From assembly GCA_001725945.1 (NCBI GenBank), contig LRMT01000082.1, forward strand, positions 1-49,268: a stretch of 49,268 bases of DNA. Reading direction: 5' to 3'. Within the stretch, counting starts at the first letter, position 1. Each line of letters starts with the position of its first letter. Shown here piece by piece: positions 38,328 through 47,822 of the stretch. The stretch comes from Cupriavidus sp. UYMMa02A. GTDB lineage: Bacteria; Pseudomonadota; Gammaproteobacteria; Burkholderiales; Burkholderiaceae. The notes under the pieces were generated by a model. It saw only the letters and a list, made by a program, of their open reading frames with translations, did not search any database and was not told the origin of the DNA. Position numbers and translations under genes: made by a program.

Positions 38328-39512
38328 ATGTCAACCATAGCTTCCCACCCGCCGCGCACCGGCCGCATGCCCGTCGCGCTGTATGCGCTGACCGCCGGCT
38401 CTTTCGGCATCGGCTGCGCCGAATTCGTCATCATGGGCCTGTTGCTGCAAGTGGCCACTGACTTGAACGTGAGCATTGCTGCCGCCGGCATGCTGGTTTC
38501 CGGTTATGCGCTCGGCGTGTTCGCGGGCGCGCCGGTGCTGACACTGCTCACCCGCCGCATGCCGCGCAAGGCCGTGCTGCTCGCGCTGATGGTCATCTAC
38601 ACCATCGGCAATGCCGCGTGCGCACTGGCACCTGACTACACCACGCTCATGGTGGCGCGGGTGCTGACCTCGCTCACGCACGGCACCTTCTTCGGCGTGG
38701 GCGCCGTCGTGGCGACCGGCCTGGTGCCGGCCGAACGCCGCGCCTCGGCCATTTCGGTCATGTTCTCGGGCCTGACGCTGGCCACCCTGCTCGGCATGCC
38801 CGCCGGTGCCTGGCTCGGCCTGCACCTGGGCTGGCGCGCCACCTTCTGGTCCATGACGCTGATCGGCGTGGTGTCGCTGGCCGTCATCGCGGTGCTGGTG
38901 CAGAACAGCCGCGACGACAGCGCCCGCGTAGCGCTGCGCGACGAACTGGCCACCATCGCGCGCCCGCAGGTGCTGCTCGGCCTGCTGATGACCGTGCTGC
39001 AGTCCGTCGGCACCTTCGCCGTGATCACCTATGTGCAACCGCTGCTCACGCGCGTGGCCGGCTTTGGCGAAAGCGCGGTGTCGCCGGTCCTGCTGCTGTT
39101 CGGCGGCGGCATGATCCTCGGCAACATCCTGGGCGGCCGCTTCGCCGACCGCCAGCCCACGACGGCGTTGCTGGGGTCCCTGGCCACGCTCACCGCGGTG
39201 CTGGCCGCCATGACCTTCACCGTCCATCGCCAACCTGCCATCGCCGTCTTTGTCGGCATCCTGGGCGTCGCCGCATTCGCCACCGTGTCGCCGCTGCAGC
39301 TGCGCGTGCTGCATCACGCCAGCGGCGCGGGCCAGAACCTGGCTTCGAGTTTCAATATCGCCGCGTTCAATCTGGGCAACGGCATCGGCGCGTGGCTCGG
39401 CGGCGTGGTGGTCGACCATGGTCCCGGTCTCAAGGCCCTGCCTTGGGTGGCCGCACTGGCGCCGCTGGCGGCGCTGCTGTGCGTGGCTGAGCGTGAGGAT
39501 GGAGCGCGATGA
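38328..39512 (+). CDS. MFS drug/arabinose-type efflux transporter (DHA1)
   Basis: 394 residues from MSTIASHPPRTGRMPVALYA, with 12 predicted membrane segments. DHA1 features: GCAEFVIMGLLLQVATDLNV, motif-A region in YALGVFAGAPVLTLLTRRMP, and SLTHGTFFGVGAVVATGLVP typical of the AraJ/PbuE/YdeA branch. Motif C-like GLTLATLLGMPAGAWLGLHL. A longer frame from 38247 is possible but lacks membrane content. Divergent from a LysR gene. Exports a small molecule; which one is unknown. Intact. Confidence 0.85.
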   Translation: MSTIASHPPRTGRMPVALYALTAGSFGIGCAEFVIMGLLLQVATDLNVSIAAAGMLVSGYALGVFAGAPVLTLLTRRMPRKAVLLALMVIYTIGNAACALAPDYTTLMVARVLTSLTHGTFFGVGAVVATGLVPAERRASAISVMFSGLTLATLLGMPAGAWLGLHLGWRATFWSMTLIGVVSLAVIAVLVQNSRDDSARVALRDELATIARPQVLLGLLMTVLQSVGTFAVITYVQPLLTRVAGFGESAVSPVLLLFGGGMILGNILGGRFADRQPTTALLGSLATLTAVLAAMTFTVHRQPAIAVFVGILGVAAFATVSPLQLRVLHHASGAGQNLASSFNIAAFNLGNGIGAWLGGVVVDHGPGLKALPWVAALAPLAALLCVAEREDGAR

Positions 39513-39645
39513 CGATGGTGTGGGGGTGGTGGCTGAAATGGGCTAGGGTGGATTTGCTCCGAGGCGACCTGCACGCTGCGCCGGCCATAGCATTCGGAGA
39601 CGCCGGTTCGACTTTGCGAACGTCAACCGTGCGAGGCGCAGCAGA

Positions 39646-40045
39646 CTACCCGGCCCGCTCCGCCCGTTCATCTACCTTCGTCTCAAGACATGGGGCAAGG
39701 ATTTCGGCTAGCCAGCCGCTGAAGGCCTGCACGCGACGCGAGAGGAGGCGCCGATGGGGATAAACGATCTGCATCGGCATCGACGGTGCTGGCCAGTCCC
39801 GAAGTACCTCCACCAGTTCGCCCGTCTCCAGGTGTTCGCGCACGTCGAAGGCCGGAATCTGGATCAGGCCCGTGCCCGCCAGGCAGCAGGCGACATAGGT
39901 CTCGGCGTTGTTGGCTGAGACCTTCGCCTTCATTGCCAACGTCTGGATCTGTCCCTCGTCCATCCACTCCCAAGGCGCGACCCGGCCGCTGGTGGGCGAG
40001 GCATAGCAGCCGCTTGTTGGGAGCAGGAAAGCTAGCGCCCGTATC
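39646..40045 (-). pseudogene. C-terminal remnant of a LysR regulator
   Basis: Reads as the second half of a LysR effector domain: SPTSGRVAPWEWMDEGQIQT, LAMKAKVSANNAETYVACCL, GTGLIQIPAFDVREHLETGE, VLRDWPAPSMPMQIVYPHRR and FSGWLAEIL. The HTH and first effector half are absent. The DNA just upstream (from about 40047) codes for an unrelated remnant, so the gene ends at a junction rather than a frameshift. Confidence 0.75.
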
Positions 40046-40046
40046 G

Positions 40047-40500
40047 CTATGCCAACGAGCGGAGGTAGTCGCGGAACAAGTCTTTGTCTGCGGGCTTGGC
40101 GATAGTCTCCGCCAGGCAGGCGAGATTGGCCTCAATGAGCAAGTGGCGTCCGGTGTTGATGGAGTCGCGGGCGCGCTCGAGCTTGCCGTCGACCGTTCCA
40201 ACCCACTTTACCCACTAGGCGAGCTGCTCATCATGGTGTCGACGTTGAGCTCTGCGAACTCCTTGCCCTTGGCATCCAAGTCAAGCACGAGAATCTCCCG
40301 CAGATCATTCTCCGGGCGCAGCGCGTCGAGGTGGTTGATCTGCCCGATCGGCTCATCGACGTAGTGCGGCCGAGGCACTCTGCGCCCGGTCCGTTCCTCC
40401 TAGAGTTCGATTTCCTTGGCTGTCGCCTCGCGCTGCATGAAGATCGTGTTGCCGCCGGTTTTGAGCAGCTCCCCGGTTTGGAACGCTGCCGGACAATCGA
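40047..40500 (-). pseudogene. Decayed coding remnant, unrecognised
   Basis: Protein-like segments: RVPRPHYVDEPIGQINHLDA, LRPENDLREILVLDLDAKGK, EFAELNVDTMM, then in another frame WVGTVDGKLERARDSINTGR, HLLIEANLACLAETIAKPAD and DLFRDYLRSLA ending at a TAG (40047-40049). An in-frame TAG at 40400 and another stop near 40217 break it. Composition is clearly coding and differs from the genes around it. I do not recognise the family; the Asp/Lys-rich text recalls plasmid or integrative-element proteins, which is only an impression. Confidence 0.45.
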
Positions 40501-40518
40501 CTAAGCGCTAGGCGAATC

Positions 40519-40977
40519 ATGTCGAACCGGCGCTTCCTGTGCGCGTCGCCGGTCTATCTGGACAAGTCCGGATCGCCCGCATCCGTGTCCGACCTTCACA
40601 CCCATCGCTGCATCATTCACAGGCAGAACGACGAAGCGCATGCAATCTGGCGATTCGAGCATGACGGCCATCACGAAAGCGTAAAGGTTGGGGGCGTGCT
40701 CTCCAGCAACGACGGAGACATCGTGCTTGGCTGGGCGCTCGATGGGCACGGCATCCTCATTCGTTCGGAGTGGGATTTGATGAAGTACCTTGAGAGCGGC
40801 CGGTTGCGAGTCGTCTTGCCTGAGTTCAAGTTACCGTCGGCAGACCTGTTCGTCTATTATTCGCAGCGCAGAAATCAAACAGCGCGCGCGAGGGTTTTCA
40901 TCGACTTCCTGGTCGAGAAGTTTCAGAAGCCGGTCCCAAGTTCAGGCGAAGCAGCATCCCCACGACACAAACAATAG
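40519..40977 (+). pseudogene. C-terminal half of another LysR regulator
   Basis: Starts within a LysR effector domain: MSNRRFLCASPVYLDKSGSP, SVSDLHTHRCIIHRQNDEAH, VKVGGVLSSNDGDIVLGWAL, DGHGILIRSEWDLMKYLESG, RARVFIDFLVEKFQ. It is continuous and frame-clean to its stop, but the DNA-binding domain is missing and the preceding DNA belongs to another remnant on the opposite strand. It could be translated from ATG 40519 as an effector-domain-only protein, but decay is more likely. Confidence 0.7.
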
Positions 40978-41154
40978 CCGCCAAGCCGCCGGAGAAGCGA
41001 ACGCGGACCATGCGACCAAGGAACACTCTAAGAGAGCTCGCAAGCGATCGTAGCGACTGGCGCTGGAGAGTTGCCGCGACAATCGCGACCGAAGGAAGAA
41101 TGGGGCGCCGGCAAATCTGCTGGTGAACGAGCCGTGCGCCAGATCATGCGTACT

Positions 41155-41799
41155 TTAAGTCGCACCTAACCGATCTCGGGTGCGTCGCGCGACGTCCTTA
41201 GTCCAAGGAAAGGCACACCAGTATTTTTCGGCGAACTCCTTGATCTCGGCGCGGTGCTTTAGCGACAACCCGATAATGTCGAGCCCTTCGAGAAACATGC
41301 GGCGATGCCGCTCGGACAGCTCGAATGGATGCTCGCCGAGCGGCGTCTTGACATGCATGGTTTCCACATCGATGGAAACGGTGTTATTGCTGTCGGCATC
41401 GACGGCGTTCATCAACGGCTTGATGACATCGCGGGGAAGCATCACGAGCAATAATCGGTTGTTCATCGCATTGGAGTAGAAGATCTCTTTGTAGCTGGGC
41501 GCAATAACGGCCCGTACTCCGAATTGCTGAAGACCCCATACGGCATGCTCCCGGCTCGATCCGCAACCGAAGTTTGCGCCGCCTATCAGGATGCTTGTGC
41601 CCTCATACTCGGACCGATTCAGCACGAAATCCGTACGCAAGTTGCCGCTGCCGTCGAAGCGGTGATCGTAAAGAATCCCCTGGTCGAGTCCTGCCTTGTC
41701 AATGCCGCGGAGGAACTGCTTCGGGATGATCTGGTCGGTATCGAGGTTCTCGAAACGGATGGCGGCCGCCTTGCCGGCGATATGGGCGTAGTCAGGCAT
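41155..41799 (-). CDS. leuD: 3-isopropylmalate dehydratase small subunit
   Basis: About 214 residues with the swivelling-domain motifs of LeuD: AAAIRFENLDTDQIIPKQFL, ILIGGANFGCGSSREHAVWG, VRAVIAPSYKEIFYSNAMNN, and EHPFELSERHRRMFLEGLDI. It would pair with LeuC to isomerise isopropylmalate in leucine synthesis, or a related hydroxyacid in a paralogue. The start overlaps the leuC stop by a few bases, the normal operon arrangement. Intact itself, but its partner has lost its N-terminus, so it is probably non-functional here. A complete leu operon likely exists elsewhere. Confidence 0.9.
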   Translation of the reverse strand: MPDYAHIAGKAAAIRFENLDTDQIIPKQFLRGIDKAGLDQGILYDHRFDGSGNLRTDFVLNRSEYEGTSILIGGANFGCGSSREHAVWGLQQFGVRAVIAPSYKEIFYSNAMNNRLLLVMLPRDVIKPLMNAVDADSNNTVSIDVETMHVKTPLGEHPFELSERHRRMFLEGLDIIGLSLKHRAEIKEFAEKYWCAFPWTKDVARRTRDRLGAT

Positions 41800-42790
41800 T
41801 CTCAATCTCCAGCTTGCGGCCGTCGGTAATCTTCCCCGTAATGGCTGCTGCCGCTGCCATGGCCGGGCTCATCAAGTGCGTAATGGCGCCGCGGCCCTGC
41901 CTGCCTTCGAAGTTCCGGTTCGTGGTGGATGCACAGCGAATGCCCTCGGCCAGCACGTCATCGTTCATGGCCAGGCACATGGAGCAACCGGGTTGCCTCC
42001 ACTCGAATCCGGCCGCGGTCAGAATCTCCGCGATTCCCTCGCGCTCCGCTTGCGTTTTGACCGCACCCGATCCCAGCGCGACCCTTGCCCGGACACCGTT
42101 AGCAACCTTCTTGCCCTTCACAACCCCCGCCACTGCTCGCAGATCTTCGATCCGGCCGTTTGTGCACGAGCCGATGAAGACGTGTTGAATTGCGGTTCCC
42201 TCAAGGGTCGATCCAGGGGTCAAATGCGTGTAAGAGAGCGCACGTTCGACCGAGCGTTGATCCGCTTCATCCATCTGATCTTCGGGGAACGGAATACATC
42301 CGGAAACGGGCACGACCTGATCCGGACTGGTTCCCCATGTCACGTAAGGTTCGATATCGTTGGCATCGAACACAAAGTCGAGATCGAATTTCGCCTCAGG
42401 ATCACTCTTGAGCGTTTCCCAATACGCCAGGGCAGCAGCGCGCTGTGCATCGTCCATGTCGGGCGCGCGGCGCAGCACGTAATCGGTCGACACGGCATCC
42501 GGTGCAATAACGGCACCGCGTGCCGCCGCTTCCACCGTCATATTGCAGAGCGTGAAGCGGCCCTCGACGCTCAGTTCCCGTATCGCCGATCCGCAGTACT
42601 CGACGACGTAGCCCCGCGCGCCTTGGGCGCCGATCCTGCCGATGATCATGAGGATCAGATCCTTGGCCGTCGTACCGGCGGGCAGTTTGCCATCCACGCG
42701 GATCCGCATGGTTTTCGCCATCCGGTACACCAGCGTCTGTGTTGCCAGGACGTGCTCGACCTCCGACGTGCCGATGCTCTTCTCGCACAC
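41792..42790 (-). pseudogene. leuC: 5'-truncated leuC (3-isopropylmalate dehydratase large subunit)
   Basis: The LeuC reading begins abruptly at IGTSEVEHVLATQTLVYRMA and continues cleanly to a normal C-terminus. The three Fe-S Cys ligands remain (FIGSCTNGR, PGCSMCLAMN). About 125 N-terminal residues are absent, including substrate-binding positions and the usual GDSHT region. Upstream DNA (MIGEVCEK and beyond) is unrelated. This is a real truncation, not a frameshift. The stop overlaps leuD. Confidence 0.8.
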
Positions 42791-43070
42791 TTCGCCAATC
42801 ATCGGCAAGCAAAGCCAGGAAGCAATGGCCGGTGGTAGCCGGTAGGCATGAGTTGATCGGGCACCAAACCAGACTCGTACTGTGTCCACGCGCTGACCCA
42901 GTAATCGAGGCAATGAGATGAGCCGGATGGCCGCTAACGGCCTGAAAGCGGGCGACCAAGGCGAGAAGAGCGAACGACGGCAGCGGGTCGGTCAGAGACG
43001 GTCGAGCTTCGAGGTCAGCAAACATGCGCAGAAGCAGGGTCTTGCCGCCGCGCATGGGACCGATTGCCGG
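42791..43070. other. Unassigned segment at the leuC break
   Basis: The minus strand reads through with protein-like text (SFALLALVARFQAVSGHPAH, PATTGHCFLALLADDWRS) but no start, stop or family I can name. It is probably a piece of the DNA that replaced the leuC 5' end. Confidence 0.35.
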
Positions 43071-43913
43071 TCACCGGCCGGAAAATTGGGCAGGTCTGCG
43101 CTCGAGGAAATGCGCAACCCCTTCCGTAAAATCCTCGCTCTGGATGCTTTCGAACATTTCGGCATTGGCGACTCGTGTGGCTTCGGCCAATGACTGGAAC
43201 GGCTGCTCCCACAGTTGCCGCTTCATCACACGAATGGATCGGGGCGAAACGCTCTCGGCCAAGCGTCGGCATAGTCGAGCGTGGTCGCCATGAGGCCGTC
43301 CGCATCCACCACGCCATGAGGCCGTCCGCATCCACCACACGGTCGACCAGGCCGATCCGCAGCGCCTCCTCAGCCAGCACCTTGCGCGCCGAGTACAACA
43401 GGTCGGCCGCACGACCGGGGCCGACCACGCGCGGCAGCAGCCAGGAGATGCCGTGCTCGGCAATCAAGCCCCGACGCGCGAACGCGGTACTGAATGCGGC
43501 GTCGGCACTGGCGAAGCGCATGTCGCTGTAGAGTGCGAACACCAGCCCCAGCCCCGCTGCCGCGCCATTGATCGCCGCGATCACGGGCTTGCGAATGGCC
43601 GGGAAGTAGCCATAGCGGGTCTGGTAGTCGGCGCGCCGGTTCATGTCGAACGGGCGCATCCACTGAGCGGCGCGGATATCGCCCGGTGGCAGCACTTCGA
43701 GCTCGTTGATGTCCATGCCGGCGCAGAAGCCTTGCCTGCCCCGGTCAGCACCACCACGCGGACGTCGTCGTCGCGATCGACGGCCTCCATGGCGTCGCGC
43801 AGTTCGGCCTCCATGACCTTGGTCAGCGCATTGAGCTTGTCCGGCCGGTTCATGGTGACCACGGCGATCCGCTCGCTTTTTCCGGCGCGAGCAACGGTAA
43901 TCTGACTGTACAT
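43071..43913 (-). CDS. Enoyl-CoA hydratase/isomerase family protein (disrupted)
   Basis: Crotonase fold. Starts MYSQITVARAGKSERIAVVT, NRPDKLNALTKVMEAEL, then one base is lost near 43715 before FCAGMDINELEVLPPGDIRA. The oxyanion-hole and helix region PVIAAINGAAAGLGLVFALY and ADAAFSTAFARRGLIAEHGI are intact, as is RIGLVDRVVDADGLM. The C-terminal part is shifted by a 26-bp tandem duplication (43287-43338) and one or two more breaks, then ends EGVAHFLERRPAQFSGR. About 273 residues if repaired. The duplication shifts the frame by two bases, so this copy is probably inactive. Substrate unknown. Confidence 0.75.
43287..43338. repeat. 26-bp perfect tandem duplication inside the enoyl-CoA hydratase gene
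   Basis: The 26 bases 43287-43312 (beginning GCCATGAGGCCGTCCGCATC) are repeated exactly at 43313-43338. At protein level the codons for VVDADGLMA appear twice, the second time out of frame. A one-time slippage or recombination event explains it. Confidence 0.9.
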
Positions 43914-43937
43914 GTTGCGATTCCTTTCGATGTCGTA

Positions 43938-44431
43938 CTAAGGGAGCTGAACGGATCTCGGTTCCAGGAACTCCTCCAGCCCATACACGCCGCCTTCCCG
44001 CCCGACGCCGGACATGCCGAAGCCGCCGAACGGTGCTGCAGGATTGAACCGGGCGCCGTTGATGTCCACCTGCCCTGCCCGCAGCCCGTTGGCGACCACT
44101 TCGCCAGCACCGTCATCGCCAGCCCAGACACTTGCTGCCAGCCCGTAGCGCGTGCTGTTGGCCAAGGTGATCGCCTCGTCGACGCTGTCATAGCACAGCA
44201 CCGCCAGCAACGGTCCGAAGACCTCCTCATTCGCCAGCCGGCTGTCGGGTGCGACGTTGCCGTAGATGGTCGGCGCGACGAAATAGCCGGTCGCAGGGAC
44301 CGGCGCATCGACACCGCCGGCGATCCGATCAAAGCCTGCCTGCTCCGCTTCGGCGATATGCGCCTGCACGCGTTGACGCTGGTGCGCCGATAGCAAGGGG
44401 CCGATCCGGGTTTCACCATCGGCGGGATCGC
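43938..44431 (-). pseudogene. C-terminal remnant of an NAD(P)-dependent aldehyde dehydrogenase
   Basis: About 165 codons from DPADGETRIGPLLSAHQRQR to the end: TGYFVAPTIYGNVAPDSRLA, NEEVFGPLLAVLCYDSVDEA, LANSTRYGLAASVWAGDD, VDINGARFNPAAPFGGFGMS, GVGREGGVYGLEEFLEPRSV. Full members have about 475 residues; the cofactor domain and the catalytic Cys and Glu are gone. The reading ends at 44427-44431 where a LysR gene begins on the opposite strand. Confidence 0.85.
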
Positions 44432-45288
44432 TGTCACGTGCGGCACGCTCCCTGGGGATTGCCCAGTCACTGGTGAGCCGTGCGATTGCGCAGATCGAGG
44501 CGGAATGGGGCGACCGGCTGTTCGAACGAACCGGCCGGGGCGTGGTGCTGTCGGAATTCGGCCAGCGGATCTTCCCGCATGTCCAGTTGCTGCTGGCCCA
44601 GTCGGCACGGCTGCGCGATGAGGTCAAGGACGCGGCGGGCGTCCCGTTCGGACAGGTGAGGATCGGCGTGCTGCCGTCAATGGCGCCGCGCCTGATACCG
44701 GCGCTGTTCGAGAATCTGCGCGCCTCGCGCCCGGGTGTCCGGCTGCGCGTGGCCGAAGGCTTCAGCGGACAACTCGACGAGGAACTGGAATCGGGCCATC
44801 TGGACCTGGCGGTCATCAACCGCTATGGTCCCGGGCCCCGCCAGGGAGAAGACGTGCTTGCTGAGGTCGCCACTTACCTGATCTGCGCGCCCGGGCATCC
44901 GCTCGCCGAGGTACCGACGGTGCCGTTCCGCAAGCTCGATGGACTTCCGCTTGTCCTGCCACCGGCCCCCAACGGGCTGCGATCGATTCTCGACCAGCAC
45001 GCGCGTCAGCTCGGCATCTCGCTGGATGTGGCGCTGGAAGTCGAATCGCTGAATACGATGAAGGAGGTTGCGCTTTCGGGTGGCGCTTTGACAATACTTC
45101 CAATCCTCGCAGTGGATCACGAAGTTGCCACCGGGCACTTGTCCGCCGTCGAGATTGTCGAGCCGCGCTTGCCACGGACCATTGCAATGGGCGTCACGCG
45201 ACATCATCCATTGTCCCGGGCGGCACGACTCGTTCTTTCTCGACTTCATGAGTTGGTGCCTGAAGTCGCAAGGAGCGGGAGTGCCTAG
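44424..45288 (+). pseudogene. LysR regulator lacking its first ~15-20 codons
   Basis: Reads GSLSRAARSLGIAQSLVSRA, IAQIEAEWGDRLFERTGRGV, then a full effector domain (VRIGVLPSMAPRLIPALFEN, RLRVAEGFSGQLDEELESGH, LDLAVINRYGPG, PTVPFRKLDGLPLVLPPAPN, LTILPILAVDHEVATGHLSA) to a normal stop. Only the first helix of the HTH and the start codon are missing. A GTG at 44473 could start translation but would drop half of the HTH. The frame is otherwise clean over 860 bases. Confidence 0.8.
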
Positions 45289-45383
45289 TTGGAGCCCTGC
45301 AGCGCGCCAGAACCTCTCACCTTGGGCTGACAGATGGAACCCTGAGCCGAATGAGTTCAGCCAGTTTAGGCAATCAAGGCGTC

Positions 45384-46319
45384 TTACACACCTGAGTTCG
45401 GGGAGGGTCGGCGGCCGGCGGTGGGCAGTTTGCGGCCGCTCGGCGAAAGCATGTCGATCAGGGCTTGCATATAGCCCCGTACGAACTGGTCAGCACGTAG
45501 GCTGATGACCGCCGTCGATTGTGGGAATATGCCGTCGGTCTCGATCGTCGCCAAGTCAGTGTCCCTGTCTGGCTCCAGCGCCATTTGCTGGAGTACGGCA
45601 ACCCCCAGGCCGGCAGCAACATAGGCCTTGATGACATTGGCATCGGTGGCCCTGACCACTACACGTGGGGAGAGCCCATGGCGCTCGAACTCGCGCAGCA
45701 CCTTCCAGCCTGAATTGAAGCGCTCGTCATAAGCCACCAGCGGGTATTGCGCGATGTCCTCGAGCGTGACCTTCTTCAGCCGCAACAGGGGATGGCCGCG
45801 GGGAACGATCAGGCAGCGGCGGATCGGATAGGCATCAAGCGTGACAATGCCCTCGGGCGTGCTTTCCGGCAGTGTGGAGATGCCAAGGTCGACGGCGCCT
45901 TCGCTGACCCATCGCAGGATTTCCGTGGGTGTGCCCTGCGCCAGTTCCAGATCGACCTCCGGAAAGGCACATCGGAACCTCTTGATAACGTCGAGCAGCG
46001 CATACCGGGCATGGATGTGCGTAGTGCCGATACGCAGCGTTCCACGGTTCATCGTCTGGGTCGTACGCGTGAGGTTTGACAACGCGCGCGTGTCGTTCAA
46101 GACGCGCCTGGCAAGCGCTGCCGCTTCCTGCCCTGCATCGGTGAGGCCCACCAGCCGGTTTCCGCGACGCACGAACAACTCTATACAGATCTCGTTCTCG
46201 AGCGCACGGATCAGCTTACTGACCGCAGGCTGCGTGGTGTGCAGTGCTACCGCAGCGCCCGAAACGCTCAGCTTGCTGTCGATCACGGCCTGGATGCAGC
46301 GAAGTTGTTGCAGCGTCAT
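45384..46319 (-). CDS. LysR-family regulator, CysB-like
   Basis: 311 residues, intact. HTH MTLQQLRCIQAVIDSKLSVS, GAAVALHTTQPAVSKLIRAL, with the CysB/Cbl-type start. Effector domain TLRIGTTHIHARYALLDVIK, RFRCAFPEVDLELAQGTPTE, VSEGAVDLGISTLPE, LIVPRGHPLLRLKKVTLEDI, ATDANVIKAYVAAGLGVAVL. Divergent from the lyase/Bug operon by about 106 bases, and likely its regulator. An 11-bp direct repeat with 30-bp offset lies between them. Confidence 0.92.
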   Translation of the reverse strand: MTLQQLRCIQAVIDSKLSVSGAAVALHTTQPAVSKLIRALENEICIELFVRRGNRLVGLTDAGQEAAALARRVLNDTRALSNLTRTTQTMNRGTLRIGTTHIHARYALLDVIKRFRCAFPEVDLELAQGTPTEILRWVSEGAVDLGISTLPESTPEGIVTLDAYPIRRCLIVPRGHPLLRLKKVTLEDIAQYPLVAYDERFNSGWKVLREFERHGLSPRVVVRATDANVIKAYVAAGLGVAVLQQMALEPDRDTDLATIETDGIFPQSTAVISLRADQFVRGYMQALIDMLSPSGRKLPTAGRRPSPNSGV

Positions 46320-46321
46320 AT

Positions 46322-46362
46322 CATGCCATTTTGGTAATGAATGTCTCCAAACATGTCATTTT
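46322..46362. promoter_or_regulatory. Direct-repeat operator candidate between the LysR and lyase genes
   Basis: CATGCCATTTT (46322-46332) and CATGTCATTTT (46352-46362) differ at one base and are offset by 30 bases, almost three helical turns. This is the spacing expected of a LysR tetramer contacting two sites on one DNA face. The site lies in the 106-base divergent promoter region. Confidence 0.55.
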
Positions 46363-46425
46363 ACAGAATGGTTTGATCGACCCAGAATGACTGCTATCCC
46401 CTTTCCACGATAGAAGGCATCAGCA

Positions 46426-47787
46426 ATGACAAGCAGTGTTTTCGACCAGGCCCTTCAGCAGCATATGTGGAGCACAGACGAGATGCGCGCCGTGTTCTCG
46501 GAAGAGAACCGGGTGCAGAAGTGGTTGGATTTCGAGGCGGCGCTGGCGCTGGAACAGGGAGAGCTGGAGATCATCCCAAGGGCCGCGGCACGGGAAATTG
46601 CCGCGCGGGCGCGGGTCGCACACTTCGACTTGGACCAGCTTGCATGGAGGTTCGCCGCGTCAAACACCCGCTGGTGCCGGCGGTGCGCGCCCTGCAGCGC
46701 CAGTGCGGCAGCGAAGCGGGGGAGTTCGTGCATTTCGGCCCGACATCTCAGGACGTATACGACACAGGCATGATGTTGCAGGTCCGGGAAGCGCACCACC
46801 TCCTGACGCGAGACCTGGCTGCGGTGGCGCGGGTGCTGTACCGGCTTGCCGACACGCACAAGCATACCCCGATGACCGGCCGCACACATTCGGTACAGGC
46901 TTTGCCCATTACCTTTGGCCATAAATGCGCGATATGGTTGGCGGAACTTGGCCGCCACAATGAACGACTGGTCGCGCTGGAGGCGCGCACCTTTGTCGGC
47001 CAGATGGTTGGGGCGGTTGGCACTAAGGCGTCTTTCGGCCTGCACGCCATCGAGCTGGAAAAGCGGGTCATGGCGCGCCTGGGATTGAATGTGGCAGAGA
47101 TAAGCTGGCAGCCTGCGCGGGACCGGCTTGGCGAGTATGTCGGGGTGCTGGGACTGCTTGGCGCGACGCTGGGCAAGATCGCCAATGAGATCATGAACCT
47201 GGAGGCCGACGAGGTTGGCGAAGTAGCTGAGCCTTTCAACGAAGGCAAGGTGGGCTCATCCACCATGCCCCATAAGCGGAACCCCGCAGTTGTGGAGACG
47301 GTTGTCACCCTGAGTCGCGCATCCGCTACAGCGTGGCGATGATGCACGATGCACAGATGGTCGAGCACGAGCGCGATGTAGCCGCTGTGCGGATGGAGTG
47401 GAAAGCGGTTCCCGAGGCCTGCATGATGACGGCGGCCATGCTGGAAATGATGCATCAAGCGCTGTCCGGCCTGACGGTAAACACTGACAGGATGCGGGCC
47501 AACCTGGACCTGCTCGGTGGCTTCCTGATGTCGGAGCGGGTGATGTTCGCACTCGCCGAGAAAGTCGGCAAGCAGAGCGCCCATGAGCTGGTCTACGCCG
47601 CCGCCATGCAAGGGATGGAGGCTAGCATCACCTTCGAGCAGGCCCTGTTGCGCGACGCCGCGGTCCGCGACGCCTGGATCCCTCATCACTCAGGCAGCTC
47701 CTGGACCCGTCCACTTATGTTGGGCTGGCGCCAGCAATCGTCGAAGCGGTCCTCGAAAGAATCCGGGCAAGCGGCTGGCTCAACTGA
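46426..47787 (+). CDS. Fumarase/aspartase-superfamily lyase (PurB/PcaB-like, frameshifted)
   Basis: The superfamily signature is GKVGSSTMPHKRNP (47246-47287), the flexible catalytic loop. Other conserved blocks: FVHFGPTSQDVYDTGMMLQV, THKHTPMTGRTHSVQALPIT, MSERVMFALAEKVGKQSAHE. The N-terminus MTSSVFDQALQQHMWSTDEM resembles 3-carboxy-cis,cis-muconate cycloisomerases and adenylosuccinate lyases. Bases are missing near 46660, 47325 and 47690; repaired length is about 453 residues, stop at 47785-47787. It lies in an operon with a Bug receptor and is under a divergent LysR, which suggests a catabolic lyase rather than PurB. Substrate not known. Confidence 0.82.
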
Positions 47788-47822
47788 CCGCATCAAAATC
47801 ATACATAAACGGAGACCATGCA

